From positions 1-22,913 of the forward strand of contig DASXZC010000252.1 in assembly GCA_036502165.1 (NCBI GenBank): DNA of 22,913 bases, in the 5' to 3' direction. Position 1 is the stretch's first letter. Each line of letters starts with the position of its first letter. Source of the stretch: F-183 sp036502165 (lineage in GTDB: Bacteria; Acidobacteriota; Terriglobia; Bryobacterales; Bryobacteraceae). A program made the translations under genes and the position numbers. Of the stretch, positions 15,512 to 22,913 are shown in pieces. A model generated the notes under the pieces. That model did no database searches, was not told the origin of the DNA, and saw nothing but the letters and a program-made list of their open reading frames with translations.

Positions 15512-17130
15512 TTGCCTTCTTGGATTGTAAGCGACTGGCCGCCCTTGACGTTTGCCAGATGTTGCTTCACTCCGCTCGGCCACTCGATGTCGATCGACGC
15601 GGCAGAGGCGTCCGCGCCTAGGCCGAACGTCAGGCCGAGATCGCTCGCCGAGCAATAGCTCGAGCCCGAGTGCACGACCTGCGTCTGCCGTCCACCAGCA
15701 GCCTGCACATGCACGACCGCGCCGATCGCACTCCGATTCGATTTCGTTCCCGCGAGCTTCAGCCGCAGCCAATTCCCGCGCCCCGCCGTGTCGTTGCGAA
15801 ACAGATACGCCGGCCCGCCGTTAGTCGAAATCAGGACGTCCAGAGCGCCGTCACCATTGAAGTCCGCATACGCCGCACCACGCGCAACAATCGCACGTTC
15901 GAAGTCCGCGCCGGCCTGCTTCGAAACGTCCTCGAACTTTCCCTTGCCCTGATTGTGGAACAACAGCGGCGGCTCTTTGAACTGGATCTTCGGCTGCACC
16001 CGTCCAATCTCCTCGTCGATATGCCCGTTGGCTGCGAAGATGTCCGGCCATCCGTCCAGATCGTAGTCGAAAAAGAACACACCGAACGACAAGCTCAACA
16101 GACTCGAACGTCCTACCGTCGATCGAGGAGCTTCATCCACAAACAGCCCCGTTCCTTCGTTGTGATAGAGGCCCAGCATCTGATTCGAGAAGTTCCCGAC
16201 CAGCAAGTGCTCGCGCCCTGAGCGATCGAAATCCGCGAAGTCGACGCCCATCGCGCCGCGCGCCACTCCGTCCTCACCGAAGGCGACGCCCGCTGCAACG
16301 GCGCCTTCGCTGAACGTTCCATTCTTCTTGTTGATGTAGAGTTTGTTCGGCTGCGTGTCATTCGAGATGAAGATGTCCGGCCATCCGTCGCCGTTCACAT
16401 CGAACGTCGCGATACCCAAAGCCTTGCTGTTCGTATCGCCCAATCCGGCTGCCTGGGTCACGTCCTGAAACTTGCCGTTGCCCAGATTGCGAAAGAGCTT
16501 CGACGAATTTCCCTTGTACGATTCCGGCGTGCAGTAGGACTTCGTCGATCCATCGAGCGAACACCACAAGTCGCCCTTCGCCGTCCATTGGACATAGTTC
16601 GCCACCACCAAATCGACCTTGCCATCGCGATCGTAATCGACCCACGCGGCGCTGGTCCCAAAGGCCGCATTCGAAATGCCGGACTCCTTCGTCACATCGC
16701 GAAACCTCCCGCCGCCTTCGTTGTGAAACAGATGATCCCCGTCGAGCGCAGTGACATACAAATCGTCGCGCCCATCGTTGTCGTAATCCGCAACGGCCAC
16801 GCCCATCGCGAACATCTCGACGTCAAGCCCGGAACCCTTCGTAATATCGGTGAACGTCCCGTTGCGATTGTTCTTGTAGAGCGCAGCCAGACTCTTCCTG
16901 CCCTTGGGCGTCCAATCCTTGCTGTTCAACAACAGGATGTCGGGCCATCCGTCACCGTCGACATCGACGAACGCGACGCCCGATCCCATCGTTTCGGGCA
17001 GCCATTTCTTCCCCGCCCGTCCCGAGTTGTGGACGAACTTGATTCCGGCCGCCGCGGTCACGTCTGTAAATTTCGGTGCACTGCCCGCAAACATCAACGC
17101 CGCCGGCAATAAGATCGCAATCATTCTCAT
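15508..17130 (-). CDS. secreted FG-GAP/UnbV (CRTAC1-type) beta-propeller protein
   Basis: A protein of 540 aa from the ATG at 17128-17130, one base after the cytochrome stop. A TTG six codons further upstream is in frame but would precede a clean signal peptide (about 1-17) and overlap the cytochrome gene. The mature protein is a chain of FG-GAP/VCBS blades. At least six carry calcium-loop motifs of the D-x-D-G-D-G or D-x-N-x-D-G kind, each followed by a hydrophobic strand and an L-F-x-N-x-G-x-G-x-F type turn. The C-terminus (about 455-530) is an ASPIC/UnbV domain, with N-W-L-R-L-K-L-A-G-T-K-S-N-R at its start and W-P-S-G-V near its end. This is the CRTAC1 architecture common in acidobacteria and planctomycetes, secreted and probably calcium-stabilised. 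Role is unknown, likely binding or scaffolding next to the cytochrome. Confidence 0.92.
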   Translation of the reverse strand: MRMIAILLPAALMFAGSAPKFTDVTAAAGIKFVHNSGRAGKKWLPETMGSGVAFVDVDGDGWPDILLLNSKDWTPKGRKSLAALYKNNRNGTFTDITKGSGLDVEMFAMGVAVADYDNDGRDDLYVTALDGDHLFHNEGGGRFRDVTKESGISNAAFGTSAAWVDYDRDGKVDLVVANYVQWTAKGDLWCSLDGSTKSYCTPESYKGNSSKLFRNLGNGKFQDVTQAAGLGDTNSKALGIATFDVNGDGWPDIFISNDTQPNKLYINKKNGTFSEGAVAAGVAFGEDGVARGAMGVDFADFDRSGREHLLVGNFSNQMLGLYHNEGTGLFVDEAPRSTVGRSSLLSLSFGVFFFDYDLDGWPDIFAANGHIDEEIGRVQPKIQFKEPPLLFHNQGKGKFEDVSKQAGADFERAIVARGAAYADFNGDGALDVLISTNGGPAYLFRNDTAGRGNWLRLKLAGTKSNRSAIGAVVHVQAAGGRQTQVVHSGSSYCSASDLGLTFGLGADASAASIDIEWPSGVKQHLANVKGGQSLTIQEGK

Positions 17131-17131
17131 A

Positions 17132-19888
17132 TCAATTCCCACCGGCAAACGTGGCCGCCGGTCTGTATCCGTTCTCGTGCTCGTGGATCGTCTGCCGCTC
17201 GTTGTTGTCCTCGACGCTCAACATGCGCGCCTTCGCCGTAATCGACTGCGAAGCTTCATCCGCCTTGAACCTTCGGAACAACGCCTCTTCGCGCAAGGCC
17301 TTGTCGACATCGCCCGCGCCGCGATACGCAAGCATCAGGCTGTAGTGCGCCTGCAAGTCCTCAGGATCGACCGTCAACACACGGTCGAGCGCGTCGATCG
17401 CCTCGCCATATTTACGCTCGAGGAACAGAATGCGTCCGATCTGATTGAGCACGACGCGGTCGCGCGGATACTCCGCCGTAACCATCTTGAGATTCTCGAG
17501 CGCCCCGTCATAATCGCCATCCGCTTTGTGGATCATGGCCTCGAAGAAGTGCGCCCGTCCCAGGCTGTAGTTGATCTGGAGCGCTTTTGCGACATAGGGT
17601 TTCGCCGCTTCGACTTCACCCTCCTGAATCAACGCCCGTCCAACGTTCAACCATCCATCGGCGTAACCCGGCTCGGCTTCGGTGACTCTCTTGAACGCAT
17701 ATTCCGCGCCCTTCAAATCGCCTTGCAACAGCAGTCCGATGCCCCAATCGTTCCACCGCTCCCGATCCTGCTTGCGGACGACCGGCTTCAGCGGCCCTCC
17801 GTTGTCGCCGATCGCAAGCACCGCTTTGCTCTCGGCCAACGTCACAATCGGCAATTCCGGAATTCGGTCCTTGATCTTGCCTGAAACATTTTTCGGGATG
17901 TTTGTTGGATCGTAACTCCACTCGCGATCCTCGTGATCGAGTCCCACAAGCTTCGGATCCTGCCCCGGCTTCGGCTGGCCCGCATACGCGTACTCGTTAT
18001 AGAAGTGCGAAAACTTCCGGTAATTCAGCTTGGCCGTAAACGTCAGCGGACCCTGTGCATTCTCAGGGATCTTCACGCGGAAGTGCGCAGTATCGGCCGC
18101 CCCTGGAGGGATGAGCCGCACATACAGCAGGCTCCGCGCCTGGAACGCATTGCGCTTGTTGATCGCATTGCCATTCGCATCCAACTGGTAGGACTTGTAG
18201 ACGTGCGCACCTTTCTCGACGCGCCCGTCGTTCTCAGTGAAGCCGCTCCAGTACACAATCCGGCCCGCCGCATCCTTGCCCTGCAGTTCCAGCCATACTT
18301 CGTTCGAGTCAACCGTCCCGCCTGGAAAGAAGTGCCCGATCTTGCGCGTTCGCACCACGACATCGAGCCGCACGGTCGAGCCGGGTTTGAACTTCGCACC
18401 CGCCTGATCGACAGGCGCAGCCACTTCGCCCACCTCGCGGATCAGCACCGGCCCGCCGCCCTGTTCCGCCTCTTCGCCCACCGCCATCGTCGAACTCAGG
18501 TTCGGACCTTCCGCCGCACGCCGCCGCATTTCTCCGCCCGTTTCTTGCACCGGAGACGCGGCGAATATGTCAACCGAGATGAAGCCGGATTTCAAAAATG
18601 CCTCGACCGTCTTCAACTGCTCCGCATCCTCATTCACCGTCGGCAGCGCCGTATTCGCAGCCGGGAAGCGATGCGAATGAGCCACGCCGCCTTTGGCCGC
18701 CGGATCGTGCGACGCCACCATCGGCATGTGGCACGCGCTGCAAGTCTGACTCGCAGGCGGATAGTAGAAGCTCCGCGCGCCTTGTCCGGAAACGCCGCTC
18801 GCCTGCCAGTTGTCGTAGTCGTTAAAGCCGCGCATCCACCGGTAGTTGTTCACCGGAACATCGAGATGCACCTTGTGGCAAGCCGAACAGAACTCGCTCG
18901 AGTTCCTCATGAACGGCTTCATGAACACTTGCTTGTGAGGACCCGGCTGCAAGTACGTCAGGAAGTCGTCGAAGCCTTTGATGAACCGGTTCTTGCTCGA
19001 CGCCAGTTCATGCAAAGGCGGATATTCGACCGTAAATCCCGCGTTCCCCATCGTGCTGTCGACGTGGACGATCGAATGGCACGACATGCATCCCAACCCG
19101 TTCTGCGCCTCCGGAGTGTCGATCTGCTCCTTGATCGGCCGATCGAATCGCCCATTGAAAAACACCGCGTGATCATGACATCCCGCGCACCACTTCGAGC
19201 CTTGCGTGCCCGACACGTCCTGCATGTATTCGATCGACTTGCGATAGTACTGGTTGTTGAACGACGCGAAGTGATGCGCCGAGCTGTTCCATTGCTCGTA
19301 AATTTCCTTATGGCATTCGCCGCACCGCGCCGAGTCCATGAAGAAGTTCGAAGGAATGATGCCACCGATATTGGTCTTCGATGATGAGGGCCAGAACGGC
19401 GACTTCGGACCTCCACCCTCGCCTTGCATCGACACCGGGATGTTCATCGTCGGATTGCGAACCGTCGACGCGTACTTCGGAAACATCCGCGTAGCAGCCA
19501 TCGCGATGACAGGAACTCCGATGACGATCGCGAGCCCCGTCCCCATCGCCATCCGCCAAACCGGCATCGCGCGCCATAACTCCGTCAACACAATCGCCGC
19601 GCCGATCAATGACAGCGCAATGTGCGCCCACAAAAGCGGCCGATTCGCTGTGATATTTCCGAAAGCAATGATCGCGACGCCGGACGCGAGGCTCCCCACG
19701 CCGAGCCAGCGCACGAGCGAAGGTTGCTTGTACGCGAGCAACAGTCCAACAACGGCCAGCCCCAGGAACAAGTGCATGATGACGTTGCCCATGTAGAAAA
19801 TCGTCGGAGCTTCAAACCCCACGACAATCGCCAGATTGAGCGCGAACAGGATCCCGATCGCCATCGCCACGCGTTGCTTCGTCATCAT
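17132..19888 (-). CDS. membrane-anchored pentaheme cytochrome c with C-terminal TPRs
   Basis: A protein of 918 aa; the ATG directly follows the upstream TAG (TAGATG). Five hydrophobic helices lie at about 8-25, 30-52, 61-79, 85-104 and 113-132. The odd number puts the rest outside the cytoplasm, as c-type heme attachment needs. Five C-x-x-C-H motifs start at Cys189, 234, 267, 334 and 383, with extra His (H-H at 205-206, H-S-H at 404-406) that can serve as distal ligands. This resembles the cytochrome c554/multiheme superfamily. A beta-rich middle (about 480-670) follows, then TPR pairs (about 695-880). Helices two and four contain His39 and His89, possible heme b ligands, though this is not shown. 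The family probably carries electrons between the membrane and periplasmic or outer partners. It lies between two FG-GAP/UnbV-type secreted proteins with no gap. Confidence 0.9.
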   Translation of the reverse strand: MMTKQRVAMAIGILFALNLAIVVGFEAPTIFYMGNVIMHLFLGLAVVGLLLAYKQPSLVRWLGVGSLASGVAIIAFGNITANRPLLWAHIALSLIGAAIVLTELWRAMPVWRMAMGTGLAIVIGVPVIAMAATRMFPKYASTVRNPTMNIPVSMQGEGGGPKSPFWPSSSKTNIGGIIPSNFFMDSARCGECHKEIYEQWNSSAHHFASFNNQYYRKSIEYMQDVSGTQGSKWCAGCHDHAVFFNGRFDRPIKEQIDTPEAQNGLGCMSCHSIVHVDSTMGNAGFTVEYPPLHELASSKNRFIKGFDDFLTYLQPGPHKQVFMKPFMRNSSEFCSACHKVHLDVPVNNYRWMRGFNDYDNWQASGVSGQGARSFYYPPASQTCSACHMPMVASHDPAAKGGVAHSHRFPAANTALPTVNEDAEQLKTVEAFLKSGFISVDIFAASPVQETGGEMRRRAAEGPNLSSTMAVGEEAEQGGGPVLIREVGEVAAPVDQAGAKFKPGSTVRLDVVVRTRKIGHFFPGGTVDSNEVWLELQGKDAAGRIVYWSGFTENDGRVEKGAHVYKSYQLDANGNAINKRNAFQARSLLYVRLIPPGAADTAHFRVKIPENAQGPLTFTAKLNYRKFSHFYNEYAYAGQPKPGQDPKLVGLDHEDREWSYDPTNIPKNVSGKIKDRIPELPIVTLAESKAVLAIGDNGGPLKPVVRKQDRERWNDWGIGLLLQGDLKGAEYAFKRVTEAEPGYADGWLNVGRALIQEGEVEAAKPYVAKALQINYSLGRAHFFEAMIHKADGDYDGALENLKMVTAEYPRDRVVLNQIGRILFLERKYGEAIDALDRVLTVDPEDLQAHYSLMLAYRGAGDVDKALREEALFRRFKADEASQSITAKARMLSVEDNNERQTIHEHENGYRPAATFAGGN

Positions 19889-22800
19889 CTAATTCCCCAT
19901 CCCCGATTTGACGCGCACCGGCTCGCGCGTCTTGTCACCGACCAGCGGACGGATCAAGCGCAATCCGGGCCTCGTGTTGTAGAACGTCCGATACGCTCGA
20001 GTCTCCGGCGTATCGGGATAGTGTTCGCTCGCCGGATACGGGTAACTCGACATCCCATGGAACGGCAGCGGCTCGACTGATTGTGAATGCGCCGTGTTCG
20101 CATCACGGTCCTTGGCCCATCCGTCGACCTTCAACAAATAGTCGCGCCGGAATCCATTCTCGACCGCCGGCAGCGCCGCGGCGTTGAACTGCAAACGCAA
20201 CTCATCTCCCGCGCCCATGATCACGAACTGATCATCCGCGCTCTCGACCAGCTTCAACACCGGACCGTACCGCGTGTACTTTCCATTCGGCGTCGGATTC
20301 CAATACGTCAACTCCGAGTGCGGCTCGTAATAAAACGTTTCCGGCTGTTTACGTTCCGGATGAATCTTCGACGCCGAGAATCCGCGGAACCTTACATCGG
20401 CCGTGAGCGTCGGCACTCGCGTCTGCGTCACCTGCGGAGCCGCGCTCGAATCACTGAGAAAAATCTCGTCCCAATACACGCACATATTGGTGACGATTCT
20501 CACTTCCCGGTTCGCCGTCAAAAATTTCCCCGTCAGATCGACCGCGATCGTCTTCGGCTTGCCATCCGGCATTCCCATATCCGCGATCGCCGTGACCCAG
20601 TTACCCGACGCATCCTTCACCTGCAAATACGGCGGAATCAGTCCTTCTTTCGATTCCTGCGCCGCCGCGAGGAAAGTCGATCCATCCGCCCAATCGACCC
20701 ACCCATGCAGCATCAGCACACCGCGATTGTCCTTCGCCGCCGCGGATCCGAAATCGAGATCAAGCGTATGCAATTCCGCGATCCCCGATTCAGTCCGCTT
20801 GAACGTGTCCGGATACGTGAAGTCCTGTTTCAACACGCGCGCCCGCACGTCGCGTCCGCTCTGATCCCGCGCCGCCACCGGATCGATACGCTTCGAAACT
20901 CCGAACAACCGGAACTCCGGAAACGGCGGACCCTTCCACTTCTCACTCGTATAGATCGCAACGTCCGCCGGATGATCGACCGCAATCAGATGCACCTGAT
21001 CGAGATAGGAAACCTCGCTCAGCTCCTCGGTGATTCGGACCTCATAATTCCCCTCGGCGTTCCGCTGCAAAGCATCCCCGGGAATTTGAATGTACTCGTC
21101 GTGATCGACTGGAAAGAAGCTCCCATCTCCCGACATCGCACCCAGCGGAGCCACTCCCAGCACGTCCGTCACGAACTGGAATCCCGAACCATTCCACGTC
21201 CAAATCATTGGGCACGACCCCGACAGCCTTTGCGCCTCTTTGTACGTGTACGCCTTCCCGCCCGGCTGTTTCATCTCATTCTGGATCAGCCCATTCGGCC
21301 ACGTGATGCGCACCGTATCGGCCATCGCGCGTCCACCCAGATCGAACAGAATCGGATAACCCGGATAGACCCTCTTCTGATACAGCGTGCCAGTCTTGAC
21401 CTCGACCTCCGCCCCCTCCGCGAGCTTCATATTCTTAACGCCGAGCAGTCCAACGCGGATCCAATTCGCAGGCGCCCGCCGGCTCTCGAGCCTGCCATTC
21501 CTCAACACAATCTCGGAATCCAGGACCGCCGCCTGCGTGGATGCCTCGAACGATTTCCCCATCCGATTGATCAGCACCTGCCCCTTATCCAAAACGATAT
21601 CGAGGAAGCTATCGCGATTTACGTCCGCAATCGCGCGGATCGTCGAACCCGCCGGCATCTCCGCAAGATCCCTCGCCTCATATTTGCCCGCGAGCAGATC
21701 GTGATACAAGACGCCCGCGCGATCCGCATAACTCACAACTAAGTCGAAGCCCTTCGTATCCGCCACCTGCCTGAACTGTGCGCCCGACAATGCCTTGCCC
21801 GCGACAAACGGAAAATCCGCCGTACGATCCACAAACCCCGCGGTCCCTTGATTGCGCAACAAGACTGACTTGTCGCCCAGCAGCATCAAATCGGAATCGT
21901 AGTCGTGGTCGAAATCAATCCACACCGCCGACCGGAACTCACCCTTCGCCGCCGGCAACTCGACCGGTTCAAACACGCCCTTCTTGTTGTGCAACAGCCG
22001 AACGCCCCCGCGAGTCACCACCGCAAGGTCCATCCAGCCATCGTTGTCGTAGTCGCCCGGCGCGATCGAGAGGATCCCTGTCAGCCCTGTAAAGCCAGAC
22101 TTCGCCACCAGCGTCTTCCCGGACTTGTACAGCTCAGCCTTGCCGGAACTCCAGACGATCGCGTCGACGACCCCGTCGCCATCCGCATCGATCGCCACCA
22201 CGTGCTCGCCGGAAACCGGAATCCCTTCATAGACCGGCGCCGCCAGCACGTCCGGCTTCACGTCCATCGGATCGTAAATCTCCGCGTACTCCGACCACTC
22301 CATATCTTCCGGAGTCGCCGATCCCTCTTGCGCCTTCTTCAGTTGTTGGAACGTCGCGAGCTCAGTCGCAGCTTCATCCTTCCGCCCCAACGAGCGATAC
22401 ACGTTATAAAGCTGGAAGTGCGGAGCCGCCAGATTCCCATTCAGCCCCACGGCCGTTTGAAACTGCGTGACCGCATCCTGAGCCCGACCCGCCTGCTTGT
22501 ATAAAACGCCCAGATTGTAGTGCGACACAGGCTCATCCGGAGCCAGTTGGATCATCCGCTCGAACTGCACCTGCGCCTTATCGAAGTCGCCGTCTTTCTT
22601 GTAAACGATTCCGAGATTGAACCAGGTATGCGGAAGATCCGGGAACCGCTTCTGCACCGCCTCTAAAGCCTCGACGCCTTCTTTCGTCTTCCCGGCCCGC
22701 AGCAGCGCTAGCGCGTAGTTAACCTGTTCCCGCTTGCCGTTTGGCTCGAGATCGAGCGCCTTCTTGAACTCGACCACCGCCTCAGCCTGCGTAGTCGGAT

Positions 22801-22913
22801 TCTCGTAAAACGCCTTGCCAAGATTCCGGAACCGCCATAGCCGTTCCTCGGTGGAATCGTTCGCGGGGAGCAGCAGCAACAGCGCCGCCGCCGCAGCGGC
22901 AAGTCGAATGCGC
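19889..22913 (-). CDS. secreted TPR-FG-GAP-UnbV-like protein, 5' end at window edge
   Basis: The open frame runs to the right edge. The first in-frame start inside the window is a TTG at 22877-22879, but the codons before it encode R-I-R-L followed by an Ala/Leu run. That is the beginning of a signal peptide, and the cut codon at base 22913 ends in G, so an ATG straddling the edge is likely. Numbering from the TTG: TPR repeats at about 12-180 and FG-GAP/VCBS blades at about 225-440, with loops such as D-A-D-G-D-G and D-Y-D-N-D-G. A divergent UnbV-like domain at about 472-535 contains W-I-R-V-G-L-L-G and W-P-N-G. A long beta-rich C-terminal region (about 545-996) follows that I do not recognise. 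It is exported and likely binds partners. It ends directly against the cytochrome start, which supports one transcript. Confidence 0.88.
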   Translation of the reverse strand, partial: RIRLAAAAAALLLLLPANDSTEERLWRFRNLGKAFYENPTTQAEAVVEFKKALDLEPNGKREQVNYALALLRAGKTKEGVEALEAVQKRFPDLPHTWFNLGIVYKKDGDFDKAQVQFERMIQLAPDEPVSHYNLGVLYKQAGRAQDAVTQFQTAVGLNGNLAAPHFQLYNVYRSLGRKDEAATELATFQQLKKAQEGSATPEDMEWSEYAEIYDPMDVKPDVLAAPVYEGIPVSGEHVVAIDADGDGVVDAIVWSSGKAELYKSGKTLVAKSGFTGLTGILSIAPGDYDNDGWMDLAVVTRGGVRLLHNKKGVFEPVELPAAKGEFRSAVWIDFDHDYDSDLMLLGDKSVLLRNQGTAGFVDRTADFPFVAGKALSGAQFRQVADTKGFDLVVSYADRAGVLYHDLLAGKYEARDLAEMPAGSTIRAIADVNRDSFLDIVLDKGQVLINRMGKSFEASTQAAVLDSEIVLRNGRLESRRAPANWIRVGLLGVKNMKLAEGAEVEVKTGTLYQKRVYPGYPILFDLGGRAMADTVRITWPNGLIQNEMKQPGGKAYTYKEAQRLSGSCPMIWTWNGSGFQFVTDVLGVAPLGAMSGDGSFFPVDHDEYIQIPGDALQRNAEGNYEVRITEELSEVSYLDQVHLIAVDHPADVAIYTSEKWKGPPFPEFRLFGVSKRIDPVAARDQSGRDVRARVLKQDFTYPDTFKRTESGIAELHTLDLDFGSAAAKDNRGVLMLHGWVDWADGSTFLAAAQESKEGLIPPYLQVKDASGNWVTAIADMGMPDGKPKTIAVDLTGKFLTANREVRIVTNMCVYWDEIFLSDSSAAPQVTQTRVPTLTADVRFRGFSASKIHPERKQPETFYYEPHSELTYWNPTPNGKYTRYGPVLKLVESADDQFVIMGAGDELRLQFNAAALPAVENGFRRDYLLKVDGWAKDRDANTAHSQSVEPLPFHGMSSYPYPASEHYPDTPETRAYRTFYNTRPGLRLIRPLVGDKTREPVRVKSGMGN

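Noticed and set aside
15512..15772. N-terminal extension of the isomerase frame
   Set aside because: It overlaps the UnbV domain of the upstream gene and is Arg/Gly-rich without similarity. The ATG overlapping the upstream stop is preferred.
20087..21742. Plus-strand open frame of 551 codons opposite the TPR-FG-GAP gene
   Set aside because: It is Arg/His-rich with no recognisable domain and fully opposite a well-supported gene. Similar frames at 17933-19384, 11623-12948 and 8886-9908 were rejected for the same reason: high GC keeps the antisense frame open.

Overview
The window is a GC-rich bacterial stretch in which every supportable gene lies on the minus strand, so the genes read from high to low coordinates. 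The protein families present point to an acidobacterium of the Bryobacterales/Solibacter type. These families are UnbV/ASPIC-FG-GAP proteins, TPR-multiheme cytochrome fusions, DUF4159, DUF4175, and a MoxR-DUF58-BatA core. The taxonomic placement is inference from gene content; there is no rRNA or other marker here.

Right-hand unit (about 14645-22913). Four genes are packed end to end. First is a secreted TPR-FG-GAP-UnbV-like protein whose first codon falls just outside the window. Next come a membrane-anchored pentaheme cytochrome c with C-terminal TPRs, a secreted FG-GAP/UnbV (CRTAC1-type) beta-propeller protein, and a TIM-barrel sugar-phosphate isomerase/epimerase-like protein. The first three look like an envelope or extracytoplasmic electron-transfer and protein-interaction module. 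The fourth is coupled by a 4-base overlap, but its link to the others is unclear.

A 153-base spacer (14492-14644) with two inverted repeats separates this from the left-hand unit.

Left-hand unit (about 1-14491). Nine genes are in the same direction, most of them overlapping by 1-4 bases or separated by only a few bases. The order is DUF4159 protein; membrane VWA/glutamine-amidotransferase-like protein; small secreted clan-CD (C13/caspase-like) protein with Ser at the catalytic Cys position; secreted TPR-gluzincin metalloprotease; MoxR AAA+ ATPase; DUF58; BatA-like VWA membrane protein; very large Gln-rich DUF4175 membrane protein; and an alpha/beta hydrolase running off the left edge. The MoxR-DUF58-VWA core is a widespread chaperone-like arrangement in which a cytoplasmic AAA+ ATPase works with VWA proteins through metal-dependent contacts. 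Here it is extended with two peptidase-fold proteins on the exported side. That suggests assembly, maturation or quality control of an envelope complex whose client is unknown.

No tRNA, rRNA, CRISPR array, insertion sequence, integrase or attachment site was recognised. The only stretch longer than 30 bases without a gene is the 153-base spacer.
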